Source: Calidihabitans tengchongensis (GTDB lineage: Bacteria > Sysuimicrobiota > Sysuimicrobiia > Sysuimicrobiales > Kaftiobacteriaceae). Taken from it: a DNA stretch of 64,000 bases. The stretch lies in the NCBI GenBank assembly GCA_031459615.1, contig JAVKIE010000009.1:34936-98935 (forward strand), read 5' to 3'. Position numbers and translations under genes: made by a program. The notes beneath the pieces are model-generated. The model did no database searches. It was not told the DNA's origin and worked only from the letters and a program-made list of their open reading frames with translations. Positions 36,197 to 46,068 of the stretch are shown here, in pieces (position 1 is the stretch's first letter; each line of letters opens with the position of its first letter).

Positions 36197-37131
36197 GGCG
36201 GCCGGCCGGCCCGGCGCCGGCGGCGACCCTGTCGCCCGCGGCGGTCATCCCCCGGATGGCGGCCGGGGCCCTGGGCCGCGCGCTGGTGTACCTGCCCCTG
36301 CTGGCGGCGGCGGCGTTCTACGCCCTGCCGGTCTACCTGCTGCTGATCACGGGCCTGAAGTCCTACGCCGAGGCGGGGCTGGACCGCATGTGGCACCTGC
36401 CGTCCACCGTCAGCCTGGACAGCTTCCGGCAGGCCTACCGGCAGCTCCAGCCCCACGTGCTGAACAGCGTGGCGCTGACCGTGCCGGCGTCGGTGATCTC
36501 CTCCTTCGTGGGATCCCTCAACGGCTTCGTGCTGGCCAAGGGCCGCCTGCGGGGATCGGACCTGATCTTCCCCCTGCTGCTGTTCGGGATGTTCATCCCC
36601 TACCAGAGCATCCTCATTCCCCTCGTGCGGACCCTGCAGCGGGTCAACGCGCTGGCGGAGGCTGTGGGCGTCCCCCCGGGCCTGAGCGGGCTGGTGCCGG
36701 GGTATGGGTCTATCGCAGGGCTGGCGTTCGTGCACATCGTCTACGGCATTCCCATCACGACCTTGATCTTTCGGAACTACTACGCCACAATTCCCGACGA
36801 GCTGGTGGATGCCGCCCGGGTGGACGGCGCCGGCCTGCTGGGCATCTACGGCCGGGTGCTGCTGCCGCTGTCCCTGCCCGCGTTCGCGGTGGTCCTGATC
36901 TGGCAGTTCACCTCCATCTGGAACGAGTTTCTGTTCGCCGTGGTCCTGACCCAGAAGCCGGCCGTGCGGCCGGTGACGGTGGCCCTGTACAATCTGGCGG
37001 GCAGCTACATCGTGGAGTGGAACGTGCAGATGGCGGGAGCGCTGCTGGCCGCGCTGCCGACGCTGCTGGTCTACATCCTGCTGGGCCGTTACTTCCTCCG
37101 CGGGCTGCTGGCGGGAGCCCTGCGGGGATAG
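36193..37131 (+). CDS. ABC sugar permease, MalG-like
   Basis: 312 residues, GTG start overlapping the previous stop (GTGA). A Pro/Ala-rich N-terminal tail of ~30 residues precedes six membrane segments. The EAA loop is VDAARVDGAGLLGIYGR near residue 209. It completes the glucose-type importer. The next gene is alr, not an ATPase gene. Confidence 0.86.
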   Translation: MRRPAGPAPAATLSPAAVIPRMAAGALGRALVYLPLLAAAAFYALPVYLLLITGLKSYAEAGLDRMWHLPSTVSLDSFRQAYRQLQPHVLNSVALTVPASVISSFVGSLNGFVLAKGRLRGSDLIFPLLLFGMFIPYQSILIPLVRTLQRVNALAEAVGVPPGLSGLVPGYGSIAGLAFVHIVYGIPITTLIFRNYYATIPDELVDAARVDGAGLLGIYGRVLLPLSLPAFAVVLIWQFTSIWNEFLFAVVLTQKPAVRPVTVALYNLAGSYIVEWNVQMAGALLAALPTLLVYILLGRYFLRGLLAGALRG

Positions 37132-37158
37132 CCGGGCCCGGGCACGGAGGCGCCGACC

Positions 37159-38334
<1,176 letters not shown>

Positions 38335-38346
38335 AGGAGGGTGGCG

Positions 38347-39177
38347 GTGCGGGTCGCCTTCCAGGGAGAGCGGGGAGCCTACAGCGAGGAGGCGGTGGGG
38401 CTGCTGTTCGGCGAGGTGGAGGTGCTGCCCTGCCCGTCCCTGCGGGACGTCTTTGAGGCCGTCGCCGCCGGCCGCGCCGACCGGGGCGTCGTGCCGGTGG
38501 AGAACTCCCAGGCCGGATCCATCAACGAGACCTACGACCTGCTGGTGGCCCACTCCCTGTTCATCACCGCCGAGCTGGACCTGCGGATCCGCCACTGCCT
38601 GCTGGCGCTGCCCGGCCAGACGGTGGCCGACATCCGGCGGGTCCACTCCCACCCGCAGGCCCTGGCCCAGTGCGAGGCCTTCCTGCGGGCCCACGGGCTG
38701 GAGCCCGTGCCCGCCTCCGATACCGCCGGCAGCGCGCGGATGGTGGCCGAGCAGCGCCTGTCGGGCGTGGGGGCCATCGCCGGGCGGACGGCGGCCCGCA
38801 TCTACTCCCTGGCGGTTCTGGCCGAGGGGATCGAGACCAACCCGGCCAACTACACCAAGTTCCTGGCTCTGGCGCCCGCGCCGGCGCCGCGGGAGGGCGA
38901 CAGCAAGACGTCCATCGTCTTCACCACCGCCAACGTGCCCGGCGCCCTGTACCGGGCCCTGGGGGCGTTCGCCACCCGGGGCATCAACCTGACCAAGCTG
39001 GAGTCCCGGCCCCGGCGCCAGGTCCCCTGGGAGTACCTGTTCTACGTGGACTTCGAAGGACACCGCGACGACCCCGCGGTCGCCGAGGCGCTGGCCGAGC
39101 TGAGCCGGCTGACGATCTTCCTCCGCGTCCTGGGCAGCTACCCGCGGTCCCGCACGCCCCTGGTCTCCGATCCCTGA
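38347..39177 (+). CDS. pheA: Prephenate dehydratase
   Basis: 276 residues. The PDT domain starts VAFQGERGAYSEEA and holds VPVENSQAGSINETYDLL near residue 49. The C-terminal ACT domain has the Phe-binding ESRP motif near 220. It converts prephenate to phenylpyruvate. GTG 38347 is chosen over GTG 38341 because GAGGAGG would abut the latter. Oddity: the conserved Thr-Arg-Phe catalytic motif reads TKF (NYTKFLAL near 177), a conservative Arg-to-Lys change that is worth noting. No chorismate mutase domain is fused. Confidence 0.9.
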   Translation: MRVAFQGERGAYSEEAVGLLFGEVEVLPCPSLRDVFEAVAAGRADRGVVPVENSQAGSINETYDLLVAHSLFITAELDLRIRHCLLALPGQTVADIRRVHSHPQALAQCEAFLRAHGLEPVPASDTAGSARMVAEQRLSGVGAIAGRTAARIYSLAVLAEGIETNPANYTKFLALAPAPAPREGDSKTSIVFTTANVPGALYRALGAFATRGINLTKLESRPRRQVPWEYLFYVDFEGHRDDPAVAEALAELSRLTIFLRVLGSYPRSRTPLVSDP

Positions 39178-39249
39178 CCCGGCCGGGAGAACGGACCGCG
39201 GCGTCGAACCTCATCGTCGGGACCGCGCGCGGCCGGGAGGAGGAGACCG

Positions 39250-40251
39250 GTGGAGTCAGTGGACCTGCACAGGCTGCCCCGGGTGCGCCTCGCCCACCTG
39301 CCCACCCCGCTGGAGGAGGCGCCGCGGCTGTCGGCCTACCTGGGCGGCCCGCGCATCTGGATCAAGCGCGACGACCTGACGGGCCTGGCCCTGGGGGGCA
39401 GCAAGGCCCGCAAGCTGGAGTTCCTGCTGGGGCAGGCTCAGGCCGAGGGGTGCGACGTGGTGGTCACCGTGGGGGCCGTGCAGTCCAACCACGCCCGCAT
39501 GACCGCGGCCGCGGCCCGGCGGCTGGGGATGGACGCCGTCCTGGTGCTGCAGGGCGACCCGCCCGCCCGGGTCCAGGGCAACCTGCTGCTGGACCGGATC
39601 TTCGGCGCCGAGGTCCGCCTCATCCAGACCGACGACGAGTACGTGCTGGCCGGCGTCACCGACGACGTGGCGCGCCAGCTGCGCCGGCAGGGGCGGCGGC
39701 CCTATGTCATCCCCCGGGGAGGCAGCACGGCGCTGGGGGCGGTCGGCTATCTGACAGCCTGGCGGGAGGCCGCCGATCAGATCGCCTCCCTGGGCATCCG
39801 CGTCGACGCGGTGGTGCACGCCAGCACGTCGGGAGGGACCCAGTCAGGCCTGTACGCCGGGATTCAGGCCACCGGCAGCGAGGTCCAGGTGGTGGGCATC
39901 AGCGCGGGGCCTCCGGCCGACGTGGTGGTGCGGCGGGTGCGGAGCATCGTCACCGAGCTGGGCGACCTGCTGGGGAGGCCCTGGCGGGCGCATCCCGACG
40001 ACCTGATCGTCGACGACCGGTTCGTGGGGCAGGGCTACGGCCTGCCCACCCCCGAGTGCCTGGACGCCATCCGGCTGGTGGCCCGCACCGAGGGGGTCCT
40101 GCTGGACCCGGTGTACACGGGCAAGGCGATGGCCGGCCTGATGGGCCTGATCGGCCAGGGGCGGTTCACCCGGGACCAGACGGTGATCTTCTGGCACACG
40201 GGAGGCCAGCCGGCCCTCTTCGCCCACGCCGACCTGCTGGCGGAGGGATAG
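39250..40251 (+). CDS. D-cysteine desulfhydrase / ACC deaminase-family PLP enzyme
   Basis: 333 residues, fold type II PLP enzyme, GTG start after GGGAGGAGGAG. The PLP lysine lies in LALGGSKARKLEFLL near residue 50, the substrate loop in GAVQSNHARMTAAAA near 76, and the phosphate loop in ASTSGGTQSGL. DcyD-type enzymes break D-cysteine into pyruvate, ammonia and sulfide. 1-aminocyclopropane-1-carboxylate deaminase and L-cysteate lyase are close relatives. Location next to alr and pheA fits amino-acid metabolism but does not settle the substrate. Confidence 0.8.
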   Translation: MESVDLHRLPRVRLAHLPTPLEEAPRLSAYLGGPRIWIKRDDLTGLALGGSKARKLEFLLGQAQAEGCDVVVTVGAVQSNHARMTAAAARRLGMDAVLVLQGDPPARVQGNLLLDRIFGAEVRLIQTDDEYVLAGVTDDVARQLRRQGRRPYVIPRGGSTALGAVGYLTAWREAADQIASLGIRVDAVVHASTSGGTQSGLYAGIQATGSEVQVVGISAGPPADVVVRRVRSIVTELGDLLGRPWRAHPDDLIVDDRFVGQGYGLPTPECLDAIRLVARTEGVLLDPVYTGKAMAGLMGLIGQGRFTRDQTVIFWHTGGQPALFAHADLLAEG

Positions 40252-40254
40252 GCG

Positions 40255-40998
40255 GTGGGCATCCGCCGGGTGGTCGCGGCGTGGGGGGTGGCGATGGCGG
40301 CGCTGGCCGCCGCGCTGCCGGCGGGTGCGCAGCTGCCGCCGGTGGGGCCGGTGCGGCAGGACCCGGTGCTGGTCCGGGCGTTTTCCCAGTACCTGAAGAC
40401 GGCGGCCGTGTACGTGGAGAGCGTGCCGGACCTGTATCCGGGCGGGTACGCCCGCATCAGCCTGTACGCCCGCCGGGCCACCCTGGGCCACCTGGTGGCC
40501 GACGAGGTGTGGTTCAGGCTGGTGGGCGCCTCCCTCGATCCCCAGGCCCTGGAGCGGGGCCGCCTGCGCCTGCTGGAGGCCCGGGAGACCGCCCTGCACG
40601 GCCGCACGTCCATCGCCAGCCTGCAGGGGCTGTTCGCCGCCAGCGGCGTCGCCGACGTCCGGGTGTGGTCGGACGGCCGCTTTCTGTACGCCGAAGGGAC
40701 CGTCCCGGTGGAGGGCGTCCCGGTGCGGGTCTTCCTGCAGGGCCGGTTCGCCGTCAACGGCACGAAGGACCTGTTCTTCTACCTGGAACGGGCCCGGGTG
40801 AACGGCTTTCCCGTGTTCTCGTTCCTCCTGCGCACCCTGGAGAACCGGATCAACCCCGTGATGTCCCAGATGGACTGGCCGGTGACGTTCCGCCTGCGGG
40901 GGCTGCGGATGACCCGCGACGAGCTGATCCTGTCCTCCCAGGCGGACCTGGACCGCTCCTGCGGATTCTGCGTGACTCCCCGGGAGGGGCCGCCGTGA
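40255..40998 (+). CDS. DUF2993 (LmeA-like) exported protein
   Basis: 247 residues with a signal peptide (about 1-26, ending AGAQL). The rest is beta-rich with repeated short strands (VWFRLVGASLD, VRVFLQGRFAV, VTFRLRGLRM) in the pattern of DUF2993/LmeA proteins, which bind phospholipid in the envelope of Gram-positive-related bacteria. GTG start behind GGAGGG, 3 bases after the preceding stop. It overlaps the following amidotransferase gene by 4 bases. The exact function is unknown. Confidence 0.6.
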   Translation: MGIRRVVAAWGVAMAALAAALPAGAQLPPVGPVRQDPVLVRAFSQYLKTAAVYVESVPDLYPGGYARISLYARRATLGHLVADEVWFRLVGASLDPQALERGRLRLLEARETALHGRTSIASLQGLFAASGVADVRVWSDGRFLYAEGTVPVEGVPVRVFLQGRFAVNGTKDLFFYLERARVNGFPVFSFLLRTLENRINPVMSQMDWPVTFRLRGLRMTRDELILSSQADLDRSCGFCVTPREGPP

Positions 40999-41702
40999 GG
41001 CGGCCCCGCATCGGCATCACCACCCGGACGTCGGGATCCGCGTCCCCGCGGGCCCGGCGGTACGCCGAGGCGGTGGCCGCCGCCGGGGGCGAGGTGGTGT
41101 GGCTGGATCCGCCGGCGCTGCGCCGGGCGGGCACTCCGGCTGCTGCCCTGGCGCGGGTGGACGGCCTGCTCTTCAGCGGCGGGGACGACATCGACCCACA
41201 GTACTACGGGGAGGAGGTCGATCCCCTCGCCGGGGTGGAGGTGGACCCCGAGCGCGACGCGGTCGAGCTGCCCCTGGCCCGGGCGGCCTGGGAGGCTGGC
41301 GTGCCGGTGCTGGGGATCTGCCGCGGCATCCAGACTCTCAACGTGGCCCTGGGCGGGACGCTGCACCAGGACCTGGCCCGGGCGGGGCTGGATGTCCGCC
41401 TCCACCGCGGAGACGCCGACGTCGCCCATCCCGTGGAGGTGGCCGCCCCCAGCCGCCTGGCCGCGCTGGTGGGGGCTGGCTCCCGGATGGTCAACAGCGC
41501 CCACCACCAGGCTCTGAAGGCCGTGGCCGGCGCGCTGGTGGTGACGGCCCGGGCCCCCGATGGCGTCGTGGAGGCGGTCGAGGCCCCCGACCGCCCGTTT
41601 GTGGTGGCGGTGCAGTGGCATCCCGAGCGGATGCTGGACGCCGACCCCCGGATGGCGGCTCTGTTTGAGGCCCTGGTGGACGCGGCCGGGCGCCGCCGGT
41701 AG
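40995..41702 (+). CDS. Gamma-glutamyl-gamma-aminobutyrate hydrolase family protein (PuuD-like)
   Basis: Class I glutamine amidotransferase-like hydrolase, 235 residues. The nucleophile Cys is in GICRGIQTLNVALGG near residue 110 and the catalytic His in VQWHPERM near 213. FSGGDDIDPQYYGEE near 58 is the family's N-terminal signature. It could hydrolyse gamma-glutamyl amides, as in putrescine degradation, although no other puu gene is present. GTGA overlap with the DUF2993 gene. Confidence 0.83.
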   Translation: MRRPRIGITTRTSGSASPRARRYAEAVAAAGGEVVWLDPPALRRAGTPAAALARVDGLLFSGGDDIDPQYYGEEVDPLAGVEVDPERDAVELPLARAAWEAGVPVLGICRGIQTLNVALGGTLHQDLARAGLDVRLHRGDADVAHPVEVAAPSRLAALVGAGSRMVNSAHHQALKAVAGALVVTARAPDGVVEAVEAPDRPFVVAVQWHPERMLDADPRMAALFEALVDAAGRRR

Positions 41703-41734
41703 GCCGCCCGAGCCCGCGGGCGGACCGGTTGGGG

Positions 41735-41740
41735 TAGAAT
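41735..41740 (+). promoter_or_regulatory. Possible -10 element upstream of the DNA ligase gene
   Basis: TAGAAT lies 27 bases before the ligase start in otherwise very GC-rich sequence. No convincing -35 hexamer is seen at the right spacing, so the call is tentative. Confidence 0.3.
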
Positions 41741-41767
41741 GGTCGTGCACGACGGGAGAGGGTGTCC

Positions 41768-43462
41768 ATGCGACGCCTGGCCGCCGTCCTGGACGCCGTG
41801 GCGGGGACGGCGAGCACGCTGCGGAAGGTTGAGATCCTGGCCGACTACCTGCGGTCCCTGTCGGAGGAGGACCTGCGCATCGCCTGCACCTTCCTGACGG
41901 GCTCGCCGCTGCCGCCGGCCAGCGGCCGCACCCTGCAGGTGGGGTGGTCCACCCTGGTGGAGGCCCTGCAGGATGTGACCGGCGCGCCACCCGAAGCGGT
42001 GGAGGACAGCTACCTCCGCCACGGCGACCTGGGGTCGGTGGCGGCGGAACTGCTGACCCGCAAGGCGCGCGGGTCGCTGTTCGGCCAGCCGCTCACCCTG
42101 GCGCGGGTCGCCGAGGCTTTCTCCCGCCTGGCGGAGACTGCGGGTCCGCGGTCCCGCCAGGCCAAGCGGGAGGGAATCCGGGCGCTGCTGCAGGACGCCG
42201 AGCCCGCGGAGACGCGGTACCTGGTGCGGATCATCACATCCGACATGCGGGTCGGCCTGAAGGAGGGGCTGCTGGAGGAGGCCATCGCCCGCGCCTTCGG
42301 CGCGCCCCTGGACGCCGTGCGCCGCGCCCACATGCTGACCGGGGACATCGGCCAGGTGGCGGTCCTGGCCCGCGCCGGCAGGCTGGGCGAGGCCCGCCTG
42401 CAGCTGTTTCGGCCGCTGCGGTTCATGCTGGCGGACACCATGTACGCCGCCGACGAGGCCTTCGCGGCGCGCGGCGCAGGCGGGGCGGGCGCGCCGGAGG
42501 TCCTGATGGTGGAGGACAAATACGACGGCATTCGCTGCCAGGTCCACAGCGACGGGACCCGGATCGCCATCTACAGCCGCACCCTGGACGAGGTGACCGC
42601 GTCGTTTCCCGAGCTGCACGCCGATCTGCGGAGCCTCGCCGGGCGGTACGTCCTGGACGGCGAGATCGTGGCGTGGAAGGACGGGCCGCTGCCCTTTGTG
42701 CGCCTCCAGCAGCGCCTGCGCCGCAAGGACCCCGACGCGGTGCGGGAGGAAGTGCCCGTGGTCCTGTGGGCCTTCGACCTGCTGCACCTGGACGGGGCGG
42801 ACCTGGTGGACCTCCCCCTGCGGGAGCGCCGGCGGCTGCTCCAGAGCCTGCGCTGGGGGGAGGCGGTGCGCCTAGCCGCCTCCGCCACCGTGGCGACCGC
42901 CGCCGACCTGGCCGCCCGCTTCCGCCAGGCCCGGGAGGCCGGGTACGAGGGGGTGGTGGTCAAGCGGCCGGACTCCCCCTACTTGCCCGGCCGGCGCGGC
43001 CGCCTGTGGTTGAAGTGGAAGGAGGAGCTGGCCACCCTGGATGTGGTGGTGGTGGCGGCCGAGCAGGGCCACGGCAAGCGCGCGGGCGTGCTCAGCGACG
43101 TGACCTTCGCCGTGCGCGACGGCGACCGCCTGGTGCCCGTGGGCAAGGCCTACACCGGCCTGACCGACGCCGAGATCGCCGAGCTCACCGCCTGGTTCCG
43201 CGCCCACACCCTCCAGGATCGCGGGCGGGTCAAGGTGGTGGAGCCGAAGGTGGTCCTGGAGGTCGCCTTCGACGCGGTGACGCGCAGCCCGCGCCACCCC
43301 GGCGGCTACGCCCTGCGGTTCCCGCGCATCACCCGCATCCGGTACGACAAGACGGCGGAGGAGATCAGCACGCTGGACGACGTGCGGGCGATCTTCGAGC
43401 GCCAGGGCGCGGCCCGCGGAGGCGTCTCCGCCCGGCTGCCGGCGGCGGGGAGGGTCCGATGA
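41768..43462 (+). CDS. lig: ATP-dependent DNA ligase
   Basis: 564 residues. Domain order is the N-terminal DNA-binding domain (about 1-215), the adenylation domain with motif I EDKYDGIR (Lys251 is adenylated) and DGEIVAWKDG near 298, and VVKRPDSPYLPGRRG plus WLKWK (motifs IV-V). A C-terminal OB domain ends at RFPRITRIRYDK. The size and layout match the archaeal-type ligases found in some bacteria beside the NAD-dependent LigA. ATG 41768 has GGGAGAGGG at 5 bases; GTG 41762 is an alternative. It seals nicks, probably in repair. It overlaps nfeD by 4 bases. Confidence 0.92.
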   Translation: MRRLAAVLDAVAGTASTLRKVEILADYLRSLSEEDLRIACTFLTGSPLPPASGRTLQVGWSTLVEALQDVTGAPPEAVEDSYLRHGDLGSVAAELLTRKARGSLFGQPLTLARVAEAFSRLAETAGPRSRQAKREGIRALLQDAEPAETRYLVRIITSDMRVGLKEGLLEEAIARAFGAPLDAVRRAHMLTGDIGQVAVLARAGRLGEARLQLFRPLRFMLADTMYAADEAFAARGAGGAGAPEVLMVEDKYDGIRCQVHSDGTRIAIYSRTLDEVTASFPELHADLRSLAGRYVLDGEIVAWKDGPLPFVRLQQRLRRKDPDAVREEVPVVLWAFDLLHLDGADLVDLPLRERRRLLQSLRWGEAVRLAASATVATAADLAARFRQAREAGYEGVVVKRPDSPYLPGRRGRLWLKWKEELATLDVVVVAAEQGHGKRAGVLSDVTFAVRDGDRLVPVGKAYTGLTDAEIAELTAWFRAHTLQDRGRVKVVEPKVVLEVAFDAVTRSPRHPGGYALRFPRITRIRYDKTAEEISTLDDVRAIFERQGAARGGVSARLPAAGRVR

Positions 43463-44769
43463 GGGCACGGGTGCTGGGGGCCATCGCGGCGATCGCGCTG
43501 GGCGTGCCGGCGCTGGCGTCGGGGGCGGTGTGGGCCGCTCCGGCGGCGGAGTCCCGCTCCGTCGTGCGCATCCGGGTGGACGGCGTCATCAGCCCCGCCA
43601 GCGCCCGCTACATCCGCCGCGCCATCCGCGCCGCCGAGGAGGCGGGGGACGCCACGGTCCTGGTCGAGCTCAACACGCCCGGCGGGCTGCTGCGCTCGAT
43701 GGAGGACATCACCACCGCCATGCTCAACGCCCGGGTCCCGGTCATCGTGTACGTGAGCCCCAGCGGCGCCCGGGCGGCGTCGGCGGGCGTGTTCGTCACC
43801 TACGCGGCCCACGTGGCGGCCATGGCTCCGGGGACCCGGATCGGCGCCGCCCACCCGGTGGCGGTGGGGCAGGGCGAGCAGGACCGCACCCTGATGGACA
43901 AGGTCACCAACGACGCCGTGGCCAACATCCGGGCCATTGCCCGGCGGCGCGGGCGCAACGCCGACTGGGCCGAGCGGGCGGTGCGCGAGAGCGTGTCGGT
44001 GGACGAGGAAGAGGCCGTGCGGCTGCGGGTGGTGGACCTGGTGGCCGCCGACGCCACGGACCTGCTCGCCCGGGTGGACGGGCGGGAGGTGGAGACGGCC
44101 GCCGGCCCCGTGCGGCTGGCCACCCGCGGCGCGCCGGTGCGCGCCCTGGCCATGGACCCCAGCGAGCGGCTGCTGGACCTGCTCAGCGACCCCAACATCG
44201 GCCTCATCCTGATGACCATCGCCATCTATGGCATCATCTTCGAACTGAGCAATCCCGGCGCCATCCTGCCGGGGGTGGTGGGCGCCATCGCCCTGATCCT
44301 GGCCCTGACCTCCTTCGCCATCCTGCAGGTCAACGTCGCAGGCCTGGCCCTCATCGCCCTCTCCCTCCTGTTCTTCATCGCCGACCTGAAGGTCCCCGGC
44401 CACGGGGTGCTCACGGTGGGAGGCGTGCTGGCCTTCCTGCTGGGCGCGCTGCTGCTCACCGAGCGCCAGCTGCCGTTCTTCCAGGTGTCCCTGCAGGTGG
44501 CGCTGTTCACCGCCCTGCTCACGGGCGCGTTCTTCCTCTACGCGGTGGGGGCGGGGCTGCGGGCGCAGCGGGTGCCGGCGCGGATGGGGCCCCAGAGCCT
44601 GATCGGGGCGGTCGGCGTGGCCCGCACGGACCTGGCCCCCGACGGGCAGGTCTACGTGCAGGGCGAGACCTGGTCCGCCGAGGCCGAGGGGGAGCCGATC
44701 CGCGCCGGCGAGCGGGTCACGGTGGTGGCGGTGGAGGGCCTGCGGCTGCGGGTGCGCCCGCTGCGCTAG
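43459..44769 (+). CDS. nfeD: NfeD-family membrane serine protease
   Basis: 436 residues: signal peptide (about 1-27), ClpP-like protease domain (about 30-220), four or five membrane helices (about 240-370) and a C-terminal OB-like NfeD domain (about 380-436). The Ser-Lys dyad known from Pyrococcus PH1510 appears as Ser108 in SGARAASAG and Lys148 in MDKVTND. Family members cleave membrane proteins such as stomatin. No stomatin gene (its usual partner) is adjacent. ATGA overlap with the ligase gene. Confidence 0.9.
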   Translation: MRARVLGAIAAIALGVPALASGAVWAAPAAESRSVVRIRVDGVISPASARYIRRAIRAAEEAGDATVLVELNTPGGLLRSMEDITTAMLNARVPVIVYVSPSGARAASAGVFVTYAAHVAAMAPGTRIGAAHPVAVGQGEQDRTLMDKVTNDAVANIRAIARRRGRNADWAERAVRESVSVDEEEAVRLRVVDLVAADATDLLARVDGREVETAAGPVRLATRGAPVRALAMDPSERLLDLLSDPNIGLILMTIAIYGIIFELSNPGAILPGVVGAIALILALTSFAILQVNVAGLALIALSLLFFIADLKVPGHGVLTVGGVLAFLLGALLLTERQLPFFQVSLQVALFTALLTGAFFLYAVGAGLRAQRVPARMGPQSLIGAVGVARTDLAPDGQVYVQGETWSAEAEGEPIRAGERVTVVAVEGLRLRVRPLR

Positions 44770-44851
44770 ACGTCCACCCGGGAGTGCGGGACGCACGGCG
44801 CGGGTGGGAGTCCCACCGACCGCGCGCGATGTCAGGGGGACGCCAACGGGG

Positions 44852-45343
44852 ATGTGCGGGACGGTATCCGTGCGCCTGGTGACCCGGTCGGCCGAGGAGA
44901 CCGAGGCCGTGGGCCGTCGCCTGGGAGCCCGGCTGCAGCCCGGGGACGTGGTGGCGCTGTCGGGAGACCTGGGCGCCGGCAAGACGGTCCTGGCCCGCGG
45001 CATCGCGCTGGGCGCGGGGGCCAGCGGCTACATCGCCAGCCCGACGTTCACCCTGGTGCGCGAGTACCGCGGAGCGGTCCCCGTCTTCCACGTAGACCTG
45101 TACCGGCTGGACCGCCCCGAGCAGCTGGACGACCTGGGCCTGGATGACATCCTCGCCGGCGGGGGCATCGTGGTCATCGAGTGGGCCGAGCGGGCCCGTC
45201 ACCTGCTGCCCGCCGACCACCTGTGGGTGACGGTCGCGTTCGCCGACGGGGAGCAGGAGCGGGTGCTGGAGGTCACCCCTCGGGGGAGCCGGTTCGCCCG
45301 GGTGGTGGCCGAGGCCCTGGCAGGGCCGGGGGAGGCCGGATGA
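44852..45343 (+). CDS. tsaE: tRNA threonylcarbamoyladenosine biosynthesis ATPase TsaE
   Basis: 163 residues. P-loop GDLGAGKTVLARGIA near residue 37, SPTFTLVREYRG near 64, FHVDLYRLDRPEQL near 77 and VVIEWAERARHLLP near 109 are all classic TsaE. It drives the TsaB/TsaD complex that makes t6A37 in tRNAs reading ANN codons. ATG 44852 is chosen; GTG 44870 is possible. It opens the tsaE-tsaB-rimI-tsaD run and overlaps tsaB by 4 bases. Confidence 0.93.
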   Translation: MCGTVSVRLVTRSAEETEAVGRRLGARLQPGDVVALSGDLGAGKTVLARGIALGAGASGYIASPTFTLVREYRGAVPVFHVDLYRLDRPEQLDDLGLDDILAGGGIVVIEWAERARHLLPADHLWVTVAFADGEQERVLEVTPRGSRFARVVAEALAGPGEAG

Positions 45344-46065
45344 CCCGCCCGGACGGTTCCGGGGCCGCGCCGTTGATCCTGGCCGTGGAGACGTCCACGC
45401 CATCCGCCAGCGTCGCCCTGCTGCGCGGCGGCGAGCTGCTGGTGCAGGTGCAGGCGTCGGTGCCCCGGCGCCACCTGGAGTGGCTGGCGCCGGCGATCCG
45501 CCGGCTCCTGGACGAGGCGGGCCGGCGTCCGGCCGACGTGCAGGCCCTGGCCGTGTCCACCGGCCCCGGGGAGTTCACCAGCGTGCGGATCGGGCTTGCC
45601 ACCGCCCTCGCCTGGGCCCGGGCGCGGGAGGTGCCGCTGGCCGCCATCTCCACGCTGGCCGTGGTGGCCGCCGCCGCCGGAGAGCCCGGGCCGGTGTGCG
45701 TCCTGGTGGACGTGCGCCGCGGCGCGGTGGCCGCAGCGCTGTACGCCGGCGCAGACGCCGATCCCCAGGCGGGGCCCGTGGTGGGCCCGGTGGAGGAGGT
45801 GCTGGGCCGCCTGCCGCTTCCTCCGGAGGTGGCGTTCACCGGCGACGCCCTGGCCCGCTACGGGGACATCCTGCGGGCCGCCCGCCCGCAGGCCCGGTTC
45901 GCTCCTCCGTCCGCGTGGGTGCCCACCGCCGCGGCGCTGGGCCGCCTGGCGTGGGGGCGGCTGCGCCGGGGCGAGCGGGACGACCTGTACCGGGTGCGCC
46001 CTGTGTACGCGCGCCCGGCCGTCGCCGGAGGAGAACCTTCCCCCGGCGGCGCACTGGGAGTGTAA
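45340..46065 (+). CDS. tsaB: tRNA threonylcarbamoyladenosine biosynthesis protein TsaB
   Basis: 241 residues, ASKHA-fold scaffold partner of TsaD. It begins LAVETSTPSASVALL and has VSTGPGEFTSVRIGLATA near residue 67 and LVDVRRGAVAAALY near 115. It dimerises with TsaD for t6A synthesis. ATGA overlap with tsaE. Confidence 0.92.
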   Translation: MTRPDGSGAAPLILAVETSTPSASVALLRGGELLVQVQASVPRRHLEWLAPAIRRLLDEAGRRPADVQALAVSTGPGEFTSVRIGLATALAWARAREVPLAAISTLAVVAAAAGEPGPVCVLVDVRRGAVAAALYAGADADPQAGPVVGPVEEVLGRLPLPPEVAFTGDALARYGDILRAARPQARFAPPSAWVPTAAALGRLAWGRLRRGERDDLYRVRPVYARPAVAGGEPSPGGALGV

Positions 46066-46068
46066 GCC

